Both the position numbers and the translations under genes were made by a program. Shown one piece after another: positions 14,254 to 21,302 of a DNA stretch of 21,302 nucleotides (the first letter of the stretch is position 1; each line of letters opens with the position of its first letter). This DNA is from Negativicutes bacterium (GTDB taxonomy: Bacteria; Bacillota; Negativicutes; SKW292), in assembly GCA_026416215.1 (NCBI GenBank), contig JAOAFP010000011.1, forward strand, positions 1 to 21,302. Direction: 5' to 3'. The notes beneath the pieces were generated by a model that saw nothing but the letters and a program-made list of their open reading frames with translations, was not told the origin of the DNA and searched no databases.

Positions 14254-14364
14254 TTCACACCCCGTTCCGGCGGCAGGAGAAATATCCCCGGCGGCCGCCG
14301 GCAACGCAAATTATTTCCGGCAGGAATAACCGTACCGGCCGGCGAATTTCCCAGTGCTGGCATT

Positions 14365-14943
14365 ATGAGGATTATAGCAGGAGAGTACAAGGGACGGCAA
14401 CTGAAGTCACCGTCCGGCCATGCCGTCCGGCCCACCGCCGATCGGGTCAGGGAGTCAGTGTTTGCCATTTTGTCCGGCAGGCTGACGGACGCGGTGGTGC
14501 TTGATCTGTTCGCCGGCAGCGGGGCGTTGGGACTGGAAGCATTGAGCCGGGGGGCGCGGCGGGTGACTTTCTGTGAACGGTCAGCAAGTGCCATCGCCTG
14601 TCTTCTGGACAACGTCGCCCGGTGCCGGACCGGGCCGGTCTGCCGGGTTATCCGCGGCGACAGCCTGAGCTGGCTGATCAGGCTGGCGGCCAGCAGGGAG
14701 AGGTTTGATCTGTTGCTGGCCGATCCCCCCTACAATGCCGGACTGGTTTCCGCCACTGCCGGGCGGAGCGGCGCGGTTTTAAACCCAGGAGGGATGCTGA
14801 TGCTGGAACACTCCCGCCACGAGCAGCCGGCCGCCGGCTATCCGGGGCTCGAACTGTGGCGGCAGGAAAGGTATGGTGAGACCATGGTCAGTTTTTTTAT
14901 CAGACCGGCAGAACCGGCAGCGGAGGAGAATAGTGACAGGTGA
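14365..14943 (+). CDS. rsmD: 16S rRNA (guanine966-N2)-methyltransferase
   Basis: SAM-dependent methyltransferase modifying m2G966 of 16S rRNA. The start MRIIAGEYKGRQLKSPSG is the conserved RsmD N-terminus, followed by RPTADRVRESVFAIL, the SAM site VLDLFAGSGALGLEALSRGA and the catalytic DPPY motif (LLADPPYNAG). The 192-residue length from the ATG at 14365 is typical. The longer in-frame start at 14185 would run into smpB and is rejected. No clear Shine-Dalgarno precedes 14365. The last codons overlap the coaD GTG by 4 bp (GTGA); rsmD-coaD is a widespread operon pair. Confidence 0.95.
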   Translation: MRIIAGEYKGRQLKSPSGHAVRPTADRVRESVFAILSGRLTDAVVLDLFAGSGALGLEALSRGARRVTFCERSASAIACLLDNVARCRTGPVCRVIRGDSLSWLIRLAASRERFDLLLADPPYNAGLVSATAGRSGAVLNPGGMLMLEHSRHEQPAAGYPGLELWRQERYGETMVSFFIRPAEPAAEENSDR

Positions 14944-15437
14944 GAACGGCAGTTTGTCCTGGAAGTTTTGATCCGGTTACCCTCGGTCACATAGATGTTT
15001 TTGAGCGGGCGGCCCGTATGTTCGACCGGCTGGTGGTGGCGGTGTTTGGCAATCCGGCCAAACGCCCGTGGTTTTCGGTCAGTGACCGGGTGCAGATGCT
15101 GAGCGAGGCCACATCCCACATCGAAAATCTGGTGGTCTCGTCGTTTGACGGGCTGTTGCTCGACTTTGTCCGCCGGCAGCAGGCCAGGGTGATTGTACGG
15201 GGACTGAGAGCGCCCAGCGATTTCGAGTATGAGTTTCAGCGGGCCCTGTTGCTGAAACGGTTGGCCCCCGACGTGGAAACTGTGTTTATAATGACCGACA
15301 GTCAGCTGTCCTGTGTGAGCTCGAGCGCGGTCAGGGAACTGTCGGCGTTTGGCGGCGATGTGACCAGCCTGGTTCCACCGTGTGTAGCCAGGAGGGTGGC
15401 CGGGCGTTATGGTAATACGCCCGATAATGGTGTATAA
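14940..15437 (+). CDS. coaD: Phosphopantetheine adenylyltransferase
   Basis: Penultimate step of coenzyme A synthesis: 4'-phosphopantetheine plus ATP gives dephospho-CoA. Nucleotidyltransferase motifs are CPGSFDPVTLGHIDV (the HxGH-type motif, here TLGH at residues 14-17), RGLRAPSDFEYEFQ and the C-terminal CVSSSAVREL. Start is GTG at 14940, overlapping rsmD; a GGAGGAG stretch lies about 13 bases upstream. The 165-residue length is normal. Confidence 0.96.
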   Translation: MRTAVCPGSFDPVTLGHIDVFERAARMFDRLVVAVFGNPAKRPWFSVSDRVQMLSEATSHIENLVVSSFDGLLLDFVRRQQARVIVRGLRAPSDFEYEFQRALLLKRLAPDVETVFIMTDSQLSCVSSSAVRELSAFGGDVTSLVPPCVARRVAGRYGNTPDNGV

Positions 15438-15484
15438 TCATCGGTTGTGGGATATATACTATAACGAGTGGCAAGAGGTGGTTT

Positions 15485-15973
15485 ATGCAAAAGAGCAAAG
15501 TGGAAAACGTTCTGGGCGAAATCGACATCCTGATCTACGAAGCACGGCGCATACCGCTCAGCGACTACATTGTCATCGACTGCCGGGAGATTAGTTCGCT
15601 GATCGATGACCTGAAGGACGCCATTCCCTCCGAGATCAGGGAAAGTCGGCAGCTGCTCCAGGAGAGGGAGAGGATTATCGAAAATGCCAAGGCTGAGGCC
15701 AAAAGCATTGTCGATCTGGCCACGGCCGAACGTGACCGGCTGATCAGTGAGCACAATGTGACCAGGATGGCCAACGAACAGGCGGCCGATATCATCCGGG
15801 CTGCCCAGCAGGAAGAGCGTACCCTCCGCAGCAACGCCATGGCCTATGCCGATGACATATTCAACTATATCAGCGCCAGGACCGATGAAATGGTCGGCAT
15901 AATCCAGAAGGTGCACGAAACCGTCCAGCAGGCCCACCAGAGTCTGCATGAGGAGCGGCTGCGCGACGGCTGA
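15485..15973 (+). CDS. Uncharacterised coiled-coil protein
   Basis: A 162-residue soluble, highly charged protein. Residues about 50-120 are heptad-like and rich in Glu, Arg and Ala (ESRQLLQERERIIENAKAEA, RDRLISEH), predicting a long coiled coil. The pattern is reminiscent of stator-stalk subunits of ATP synthases and of DivIVA-like proteins, and such ORFs are often annotated loosely as ATPase or V-type subunit H. There is no membrane anchor, so it is not a genuine F0 b subunit. A good Shine-Dalgarno (AGAGGTGG) precedes the ATG. It follows coaD, and ends 3 bp from the stop of the convergent tmcAL gene. I do not assign a function. Confidence 0.85.
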   Translation: MQKSKVENVLGEIDILIYEARRIPLSDYIVIDCREISSLIDDLKDAIPSEIRESRQLLQERERIIENAKAEAKSIVDLATAERDRLISEHNVTRMANEQAADIIRAAQQEERTLRSNAMAYADDIFNYISARTDEMVGIIQKVHETVQQAHQSLHEERLRDG

Positions 15974-15976
15974 CCA

Positions 15977-17227
15977 TCACTGGACGATCAGCAGCGGTGG
16001 CTGGCGGTAGTCCCTTCCGCCGATCTGGACGGACGGGGTAAGCAGACCGAAAATGTCGCTGCTTAGTGTGTCCAGCAAAAGCTGCTGCCGTCCGGTTTCG
16101 GACAGCAGCTGGCTGCGCAGGGCGGGTGCCGGCCGGGTGACAATCGGCAACGACGCCGTCCGGCGCATAACCGACAGCAATCCCTGCCCCTGGCGGTTGA
16201 AGGCCAGTGGTCGGATGTAGCCTGGTCCGGCTTGATTGAACAGCTCGACCTGTTCCCGGCTCAGGCCGAACAGGCAGTTGAGCAGGCAGCGGCTCAGGCG
16301 GCCGGTGTGAAACCTCTTGCTTTTGCAGGCGGCCAGCAACTGCCGGCAGTCGCCGGCCGAACGTCCGAGCCGGCACAGTTTGTTCTCCAGCCCTTCGGAA
16401 ATACCCGACAGTCCGGCCAGCTGTCCGGGGGATAACAGCCGCAGCCGGCTGAGAACAAGCCGATCGTAGAATTGCCGGTCGAGGACAAGGAGGCCTTCAT
16501 CCAGCAGCCGGTGCAGCCACTGGCCGGTAATTGGCGGTAGTCCGGCAGCGCCGGACGCCAGGTAGCTGTGCGGATTTTCCCGCAGCTGGAGGCGGATGGC
16601 ACCGGCGCTGGCAAATTCACCGCCGGCCTGGAGCTGGTTGTGCCGGGAACCGCGGCGGCGGATGGTCAGCAGTTTACAGCCGGCCTGATGGCGATCGATG
16701 GCCCTGGCGTATTCGACGGCCAGAATGTCGTTGGGTGTCAGTGGCGACAGGCGGATTGCCGGTGCCAGGGCGGCGGCGACGCTGGCGGCGTAGGACTTTC
16801 CGCTGCTGAGATGGTGGCGGATTTTTTGTTGGACACCTTCCTGGCTCAGGGCCAGGGCGGCGGCGGTAATGGCGGTGAGGTCGCCGGTCTCGCTGCCGCA
16901 CACTACCCGGTCGACCAGGCCGGTGGCGGCCAGTAGCCGGATGGCCCCGCTGGCGAACCCCTCGGCACTCTGGGTGGCGAAACAGTGCGGCAGTTCCAGG
17001 ACCAGATCCACCCCGTTGCGGACGGCGACGGCTGCCCGTTGCCACTTATCGGCAATAGCCGGTGTCCCCCGCTGGGTAAAGTTTCCGCTCAGCACGGCTA
17101 TGGACAGCGGGGTGCCTGCGATTGATCGAGCGGTCCGGAGGTGAAAAGCGTGGCCGTTGTGAAAGGGGTTGTATTCGGCGATTATTCCGGCGGCCCGCGG
17201 CAGCGGACGGCTCTTTGCGTGTCTCAT
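15977..17227 (-). CDS. tmcAL: tRNA(Met) cytidine acetate ligase (TmcAL, YlbM family)
   Basis: Forms N4-acetylcytidine at the wobble position of elongator tRNA-Met using acetate and ATP via acetyl-AMP. The N-terminus has the nucleotidyltransferase motif GIIAEYNPFHNGHAFHL (HxGH type), then IAVLSGNFTQRGTPAIADKW, DLVLELP and QSAEGFASGA. The 416-residue length is typical. The ATG at 17227 is the only plausible start before the motif and has no Shine-Dalgarno; an extended -10 lies right before it. It is divergent from ackA, whose product interconverts acetate and acetyl phosphate: a metabolically suggestive neighbour, though I cannot show functional coupling. Confidence 0.93.
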   Translation of the reverse strand: MRHAKSRPLPRAAGIIAEYNPFHNGHAFHLRTARSIAGTPLSIAVLSGNFTQRGTPAIADKWQRAAVAVRNGVDLVLELPHCFATQSAEGFASGAIRLLAATGLVDRVVCGSETGDLTAITAAALALSQEGVQQKIRHHLSSGKSYAASVAAALAPAIRLSPLTPNDILAVEYARAIDRHQAGCKLLTIRRRGSRHNQLQAGGEFASAGAIRLQLRENPHSYLASGAAGLPPITGQWLHRLLDEGLLVLDRQFYDRLVLSRLRLLSPGQLAGLSGISEGLENKLCRLGRSAGDCRQLLAACKSKRFHTGRLSRCLLNCLFGLSREQVELFNQAGPGYIRPLAFNRQGQGLLSVMRRTASLPIVTRPAPALRSQLLSETGRQQLLLDTLSSDIFGLLTPSVQIGGRDYRQPPLLIVQ

Positions 17228-17234
17228 GTGGGAG

Positions 17235-17243
17235 ATTATAACA
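17235..17243 (-). promoter_or_regulatory. Extended -10 promoter of tmcAL (leaderless mRNA predicted)
   Basis: Reading the - strand, TGTTATAAT (17243-17235) is a perfect extended -10 (TGn-TATAAT). No convincing -35 precedes it at 17 bp. The predicted start, about 7 bases on, falls at or within one base of the ATG at 17227, which would give a leaderless transcript and explain the missing Shine-Dalgarno. Confidence 0.55.
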
Positions 17244-17262
17244 CGAAACGGGAGGGAGCGGA

Positions 17263-18462
17263 GTGAAAGTACTGGTGATTAACTGCGGCAGTTCATCGCT
17301 GAAGTACCAGCTGATTGACATGCGCGACGAACAGGTGCTGGCCAAAGGGCTGGTCGAGCGGATCGGGCTTGACGGGGCGTTTCTGACTCATTATCCGTAC
17401 AACAGTGCCAAAAAAGTGTTCAGGCAGGACATTCCCGACCACAAGTGCGCGATTGGTCTGGTTATCGATGCCCTGACCGCCAGCGGTCACGGGGTGATAA
17501 GCTCGATGGACGAGATCAACGCCGTCGGCCACCGGGTGGTTCACGGGGCGGAAAAATTCAAAAGTTCGGTATTGGTGACCGAGGAAATGCTGGCAACCAT
17601 GGAAGAATGCGTGGAGCTGGCTCCGCTGCACAACCCGCCCAATATCATGGGCATCCGGGCCTGTCAGGGCCTGATGCCGGGTGTGCCGCAAGTCGGTGTT
17701 TTTGACACCGCCTTCCACCAGACCATGCCGGCGTACGCCTTCCTTTACGGTCTGCCCTACGAGGCCTACGAGCGCTACGGGATCAGAAAATACGGTTTCC
17801 ACGGCACCTCCCACCGTTATGTGGCCGAGATTGCCGCCAGCATGATCGGTCGACCCAAGGAAGATATCCGGATTATCACCTGTCACCTCGGAAACGGCGC
17901 TAGCGTGGCGGCGGTCAAGTTCGGCCGGTCGATCGACACCAGCATGGGCTTCACCCCGTTGGAGGGACTGGTGATGGGGACGCGTTGCGGGGATATCGAC
18001 CCGGCCATTCCGGCGTTTCTGATGAAGAAAACCGGGATGGACAGCAGCGCCGTGGACAGCTATCTGAACAAAAAATCCGGCCTGCTGGGTATTTCCGGCG
18101 TCTCCAGCGATCTGCGCGACATCGAGGAAGCGGCGATGGCCGGTAATGAGCGGGCGCAGATCGCGATTGACATTTTCGCCTACAACGTCCGCAAGTACAT
18201 TGGCGCTTATGTTGCGGCGATGGGAGGGGTGGACGCCATTGTCTTCACCGCCGGAGTGGGCGAGAATTCGATCGTGATGCGGGCTAAAATTTGCAGTGGC
18301 CTGGAATACCTGGGACTGACAATTGATCCGGTGTTCAACAACGTCCGTGGCCAGGCTCAGGAAATTTCCAGCGTCGGCTCCCGAGTCAGGGTGTTTGTCA
18401 TCCCCACCAACGAGGAGCTGGTGATTGCCCGCGACACCAGAGACATCGTCGAGCACCTCTGA
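17263..18462 (+). CDS. ackA: Acetate kinase
   Basis: Interconverts acetyl phosphate plus ADP with acetate plus ATP; a substrate-level phosphorylation step in fermenters and acetogens. At 399 residues it is full length. Family motifs are VLVINCGSSSLKYQL at the N-terminus, VGHRVVHG, the FDTAFHQTMP block, YGFHGTSHRYV, CHLGNGASVAA, and the C-terminal FTAGVGENS. Start is GTG at 17263 with GGAGGG about 7 bases upstream. No pta gene lies beside it in this window. It is followed by a strong bidirectional terminator. Confidence 0.97.
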   Translation: MKVLVINCGSSSLKYQLIDMRDEQVLAKGLVERIGLDGAFLTHYPYNSAKKVFRQDIPDHKCAIGLVIDALTASGHGVISSMDEINAVGHRVVHGAEKFKSSVLVTEEMLATMEECVELAPLHNPPNIMGIRACQGLMPGVPQVGVFDTAFHQTMPAYAFLYGLPYEAYERYGIRKYGFHGTSHRYVAEIAASMIGRPKEDIRIITCHLGNGASVAAVKFGRSIDTSMGFTPLEGLVMGTRCGDIDPAIPAFLMKKTGMDSSAVDSYLNKKSGLLGISGVSSDLRDIEEAAMAGNERAQIAIDIFAYNVRKYIGAYVAAMGGVDAIVFTAGVGENSIVMRAKICSGLEYLGLTIDPVFNNVRGQAQEISSVGSRVRVFVIPTNEELVIARDTRDIVEHL

Positions 18463-18502
18463 GTGTCGGCTGGTTGGGGCCGGCCCGGATGGGGCATAAA
18501 GT

Positions 18503-18533
18503 AAAAAGAAAAGGCCTGCGGCCTTTTCTTTTT
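18503..18533. terminator. Bidirectional terminator between ackA and the VanW gene
   Basis: A perfect 14-bp stem (aaaaagaaaaggcc with ggccttttcttttt) encloses a 3-nt TGC loop, continuing into a T-run on the + strand to 18535. The mirrored A/T composition provides a U-tract on the - strand as well. It lies 40 bp after the ackA stop and 3 bp after the convergent VanW gene stop. Confidence 0.92.
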
Positions 18534-18536
18534 TTG

Positions 18537-19931
18537 TTACTGCGCCCTGGATTTACCGGCCGGCGGCTTGCTGTCGGCCTGCGGTCCGAACAACACCACC
18601 CGGTCAGTGGCCGGGTAAACATCTTTGGCCAGCAGCTCCCGGCTGACTTCTGTACCGTTGGCGTAGCGCACCCGCCAGGTTGTAACCCCATATTCGTTGT
18701 ATCCAGCCACTTTTTCCTTTTCAATGCCCGGCGGCAGGCTGCTGTCCGGCTGGCGTACGGTGTTAAATGGTTTTTCCCAGTAGTCGGTGCGGATAATTTC
18801 CACCCGTGGCCGACCGTCGCGCATGTGGCCGAGAATGTATACAGTGAGATAACCGCCGCCGGCCCGGGCGATAATATAGGCGTTGTGACCGCTGTTGTTG
18901 CGGAATTTAAAGTCGATCAGCCCTTCAGCCACGGTGGCATCTAGCCCGACCGGAACATAGGCCGGCGGATGGGAATGGGACGAACGCTCGACTATTTCCA
19001 TGTCAGCCAGCAGGACTGCATTATACAGGGTGCTGCTCACCTGACAGACCCCGCCGCCGTAATCGGTATCGGGCAGGCCGTCGACATAAACGGTGGCCTT
19101 CTGCCAGCCGTTTTTTTCGCTGCGGGGGCCAACCGCCTGATCGTAAGAAAAAACCTCACCGTTTTTCACCAGCCGGCCGCTGATCTGGCGGGCGGCCAGC
19201 TCGACATTGGCCGACCGGCTCCGATCGGCCGGATCATAGCGGGTGCCGTACTGAGAAACAACTCCGTCAATTTCGTCCAGATCGGCGGTTGTGACCTCGG
19301 CCGGAGCGGTTTCGTAGGGCAGTTCGATAGTCTGGTAGAGGGTGTGCTGCAGGCCCTTGGTTATCCTGTCGCGGGCGGCGTCCACCGCCAGCCGCCGGCC
19401 TGGCTGATCGGCAGTCCGCCGCAGGCTGCCGTCGGCGTTCAGGGACAGCGTGGCACTCTCCGGCGTCTGATTGGTAGCAGACTGAATTTCCGCCAGCAGG
19501 CGATCGACTGCTGGCCGGTCCACCCGGTACTGCAAAGGAATGTAATAATCGCTGAACAGAAGACCAATGCGCTGGCGAAGGTTACCCAGCAAGCCGGGGC
19601 CGCGGCCCACCGCATAAGCCTGTTCGGCTAGCTGGCGGCAGTCCACTGCCAGACCAATCCGTTCGGCTGACACAGTAACGTCCGGACCCGGGATCCTGAA
19701 AACAGCCACCGGCGAAGCAAATCGCGGCACGATCTCGCGCTGCAGCCGGGTGGCCGCTTCATCGATACTTAGCCGGTCAAGCAGCACATCTCCCACCCGT
19801 ACGCCGCTGAGAATGCCGGTGTTGGCAAGCTGCAGCAGCCAGGTTGCCGCTCCGGCCAGAATAACCGTCAGAGCTGCAGCTGCAATGATTTTCTTCTTAT
19901 GACGCCGGCAAAAAACTGACCAATCCGCCAT
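18537..19931 (-). CDS. VanW-family membrane-anchored cell-envelope protein
   Basis: A 464-residue protein with a single N-terminal membrane segment after a basic patch (RRHKKKIIAAAALTVILAGA), so most of it is likely extracytoplasmic. Next comes a region resembling the PG_binding_4 domain (about residues 40-150, including GVLLDRLSIDEAATRLQ-like repeats). The VanW domain follows (NGEVFSYDQAVGPRS, then DTDYGGGVCQVSSTLYNAVL and the RSSHSHPPAYVPVG segment). The C-terminal about 80 residues look like a G5-type domain (EKVAGYNEYGVTTWRVRYAN). The VanW function is not established; the architecture suggests peptidoglycan interaction. This architecture is common in Clostridia and by itself does not imply vancomycin resistance. 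No strong Shine-Dalgarno sits close to the ATG. Confidence 0.92.
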   Translation of the reverse strand: MADWSVFCRRHKKKIIAAAALTVILAGAATWLLQLANTGILSGVRVGDVLLDRLSIDEAATRLQREIVPRFASPVAVFRIPGPDVTVSAERIGLAVDCRQLAEQAYAVGRGPGLLGNLRQRIGLLFSDYYIPLQYRVDRPAVDRLLAEIQSATNQTPESATLSLNADGSLRRTADQPGRRLAVDAARDRITKGLQHTLYQTIELPYETAPAEVTTADLDEIDGVVSQYGTRYDPADRSRSANVELAARQISGRLVKNGEVFSYDQAVGPRSEKNGWQKATVYVDGLPDTDYGGGVCQVSSTLYNAVLLADMEIVERSSHSHPPAYVPVGLDATVAEGLIDFKFRNNSGHNAYIIARAGGGYLTVYILGHMRDGRPRVEIIRTDYWEKPFNTVRQPDSSLPPGIEKEKVAGYNEYGVTTWRVRYANGTEVSRELLAKDVYPATDRVVLFGPQADSKPPAGKSRAQ

Positions 19932-19987
19932 AGTGGCGCCGACACTACCTTTCCGGGAACATCCATATTTCCGTCACGGATAGCTCT

Positions 19988-20015
19988 ATCATACTCATAT
20001 TTTGGGCAAAAGCAA
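19988..20015 (-). promoter_or_regulatory. Candidate promoter of the VanW gene
   Basis: On the - strand, a -35 of TTGCTT (20015-20010) and a -10 of TATGAT (19993-19988) are 16 bp apart. They point to the VanW gene from the intergenic region it shares with the racemase-like gene. The -35 is weak (3 of 6). Confidence 0.4.
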
Positions 20016-20062
20016 GGAGGAAAAACACCGGCGGCCGAGAATAACCGAATAGGAGGTGAATC

Positions 20063-21046
20063 ATGTACCCACAAATCACCGTCGATCTCCGCAAATTTTC
20101 CCACAACGTCGGGGTGGCCTGTGCCCACTGTCAGACTGCCGGGGTGACCATGGAACTGGAGCTTCGCACCGGTAGTGCCTGCTCGCCGCTGGCAGTGGCA
20201 GCCCTGGCTGCGGGGGTGGACAACATTGCCGTCAACAGCCTGCCGTCGCTGATCGAGCTGCAGGGGGCTGGACTGCAGGCCAGCTACGCCCTGCTGCGGC
20301 CGCCGCTGGTCGGCGAAATGGAAATGGCGGTGAGCCACGCTGACTGCATATACGTATCCCAGCTGGTGACGGCCCGCCGGATTGGTGAAACGGCTCTTCA
20401 GGCCGGCAAAACCAAGGATTTGATCCTCATGCTTGACCTGACCGGCGGCTGTGCGGGGGAGAGCGAAGGGCGGGTTATGCATCTGGTGGAGGATTTGCTG
20501 AACATGAACGGCGTAAGCCTGCTGGGGCTGGCTCTGGCGGCCCGTGGCGGCGATGTCGCCGGCAAACGGGCGGCTCTGGAGCGGCTGGTGGAAATTGCCG
20601 AACACGTCCGGGTCAAGTTCTGGGTGGAAATGGCGGTACTGAACGGTGGCGAACCGGCCTACGATGTCCTGCTCGACGAAGGCTCCCTGCCGGCGGGGAT
20701 CAACCGTTTGCGGGTTGGCCGGCAGATTTTTACCGGCTACGATAACGACCATGATCGTCCGCTGTCGGAGATGTACACCGACGTTTTCGCCCTGCGCACT
20801 GAAATAGTTGATATCGACAATGCCGATCCACGGATTGTCCGCTGTGCCACCGGAGGTCTGACCATCGATCGCCGGCAGTTGCGGGTGGCCGACCCTGCAG
20901 CCGAAGTGCTGGATGTGGAGGATGACTGTGTGAAGATACTTCTGCCAGCAGGCGGGGAGTGCGGCGATTATATAGAATTTACCACCGATTACCGGGCATT
21001 TCTCACTGCGGTCAACGCTCAGTCAGTCGAAAAACGCTACATCTGA
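20063..21046 (+). CDS. Ornithine/alanine-racemase-fold protein lacking the PLP lysine (probable pseudoenzyme)
   Basis: A 327-residue homologue of the ornithine racemase (Orr) branch of the alanine racemase N-terminal-domain family. The start MYPQITVDLRKFSHNV, the ADSR-equivalent AVNSLPSL, the LPAGINRLRVGRQIFTG segment and a C-terminal beta domain ending FLTAVNAQSVEKRYI all match the family layout. The residues that define the enzyme are missing. The TKV/VKS-type PLP-lysine segment reads LELRTGSACS (Arg35/Thr36 at the lysine position; the only lysine before residue 115 is Lys11). The SGGNSSS phosphate-binding loop reads NGGEPAY (194-200). The NLTCYG-type segment reads ALAARGG. An ideal AGGAGGTGA Shine-Dalgarno precedes the ATG, and the frame is intact, so it looks expressed and selected, not decayed. 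The ligand and role are unknown. Confidence 0.85.
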   Translation: MYPQITVDLRKFSHNVGVACAHCQTAGVTMELELRTGSACSPLAVAALAAGVDNIAVNSLPSLIELQGAGLQASYALLRPPLVGEMEMAVSHADCIYVSQLVTARRIGETALQAGKTKDLILMLDLTGGCAGESEGRVMHLVEDLLNMNGVSLLGLALAARGGDVAGKRAALERLVEIAEHVRVKFWVEMAVLNGGEPAYDVLLDEGSLPAGINRLRVGRQIFTGYDNDHDRPLSEMYTDVFALRTEIVDIDNADPRIVRCATGGLTIDRRQLRVADPAAEVLDVEDDCVKILLPAGGECGDYIEFTTDYRAFLTAVNAQSVEKRYI

Positions 21047-21059
21047 ACCGCAACGGCAG

Positions 21060-21081
21060 CCGGCCGGGGTTGTCCGGCCGG
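21060..21081 (+). other. GC-rich hairpin between the racemase-like gene and ilvE
   Basis: Two ccggccgg 8-mers flank a 6-nt loop, giving an 8-bp stem 13 bases after the racemase-like stop. A second, weaker ggcc/ggcc stem follows (21090-21103). There is no U-run, so it is a poor intrinsic terminator. It may be a processing or stability element, or a by-product of the CCGG-rich composition. Confidence 0.4.
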
Positions 21082-21140
21082 AGAGGTGCGGCCTTGTGTG
21101 GCCAAAATCAGACCATACGCTGAAAGTAAGGAGAATAGGA

Positions 21141-21302
21141 ATGGAAAAAGCAAAACTGGACTGGTCAAATCTCGGATTTGGCTATATCAAAACCCCTGTG
21201 CGGTTTGTTTCCTTGTACCGGGACGGGCAGTGGGACGCCGGCCGGCTGGTCGGTGAGGACACCATTACTCTCAGCGAAAGCGCCTGTGTCCTGCAGTATG
21301 CC
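21141..21302 (+). CDS. ilvE: Branched-chain amino acid aminotransferase, 3'-truncated by the window
   Basis: The open frame of 54 codons starts MEKAKLDWSNLGFGYIKTP and continues VRFVSLYRDGQWDAGRLVGE...LSESACVLQYA, without a stop to the last base. This is the characteristic N-terminus of the larger (about 350-residue) IlvE type of fold-type IV PLP aminotransferases, which transfer the amino group between branched-chain amino acids and 2-oxoglutarate. An AAGGAG Shine-Dalgarno at 21128-21133 precedes the ATG. It is likely co-transcribed with the racemase-like gene, 94 bp apart. Confidence 0.88.
   Translation, partial: MEKAKLDWSNLGFGYIKTPVRFVSLYRDGQWDAGRLVGEDTITLSESACVLQYA

Noticed and set aside
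14288..14301. Perfect 14-bp palindrome ccggcggccgccgg upstream of smpB
   Set aside because: Built from the CCGG/GCCGGC words that are abundant across this GC-rich window; no second copy or promoter alignment supports an operator.
17293..18456. 387-codon open frame antisense to ackA
   Set aside because: It mirrors the full ackA gene, has no recognisable domain, and is expected in GC-rich coding DNA where antisense stops are rare.
18537..19931. Vancomycin-resistance gene vanW
   Set aside because: The VanW domain with a PG_binding_4-like region and a G5-like tail is common in Clostridia that are not resistant; no vanH, vanA/B or vanX is nearby.
20013..20019. Extra Shine-Dalgarno-like AAGGAGG before the racemase-like gene
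   Set aside because: No ATG, GTG or TTG follows at a usable distance, so no leader peptide is supported.
1..21302. CRISPR array, insertion sequence, prophage or toxin-antitoxin system
   Set aside because: I looked for regularly spaced repeats, transposase or integrase motifs and terminal inverted repeats, and saw none. Apart from the 19-bp adapter the window is core chromosomal housekeeping.

Overview
The window reads as about 21.3 kb of a GC-rich (roughly 60% by eye) anaerobic Firmicutes genome. The gene order DUF1385, prfA, prmC, sua5, rpiB, ywlG-type DUF436, glyA, upp is the familiar Firmicutes arrangement (compare the ywl/glyA/upp region of Bacillus and the Peptococcaceae-like Clostridia). 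Rubredoxin, acetate kinase and a protein with a class III ribonucleotide reductase (RNR)-like C-terminus point to an anaerobe. I cannot name a genus. Bases 1-19 are exactly the 19-bp Tn5/Nextera mosaic end, so the window starts at a sequencing-adapter junction and its first gene is cut artificially. At the right end a branched-chain aminotransferase gene runs off the window.

Region 1 (20-12029, + strand) is one very compact run of eleven genes: a DUF1385 membrane protein (partial), release factor 1, its methyltransferase PrmC, the tRNA t6A enzyme Sua5, RpiB, a DUF436 protein, GlyA, Upp, a BadF-type sugar kinase, UvrA and UvrC. Most junctions are 1-23 bp overlaps or are directly abutting, so translational coupling is likely. 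The theme is translation fidelity, one-carbon and pyrimidine salvage, and nucleotide excision repair.

Region 2 (12030-13350, + strand) holds small genes: an orphan CheY-like receiver, a rubredoxin with its own sigma-70-type promoter and a strong hairpin after it, and a 97-residue protein. The last C-terminal part of that protein resembles the glycyl-radical motif of anaerobic RNR (NrdD). It has a near-consensus promoter, and a 16-bp NrdR-box-like palindrome sits at the predicted transcription start.

Region 3 (13312-14253, - strand) is the trans-translation pair: tmRNA (ssrA, predicted tag ending AKQEYALAA) directly downstream of smpB, with its own promoter between the two and a strong hairpin terminator shared with the convergent + strand gene.

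Region 4 (14365-18462) holds rsmD, coaD and a coiled-coil protein (+ strand), tmcAL on the - strand convergent with it, and ackA divergent from tmcAL across a 35-bp gap. A bidirectional terminator then separates ackA from a convergent VanW-family cell-envelope protein (- strand).

Region 5 (20063-21302, + strand) has an ornithine/alanine-racemase-family protein that appears to have lost its PLP lysine and PLP-phosphate-binding serines, followed by ilvE (partial).

The three observations I rate highest are the lysine-less racemase homologue beside ilvE, the stand-alone glycyl-radical-like small protein, and the NrdR-box-like operator on that small protein's promoter.
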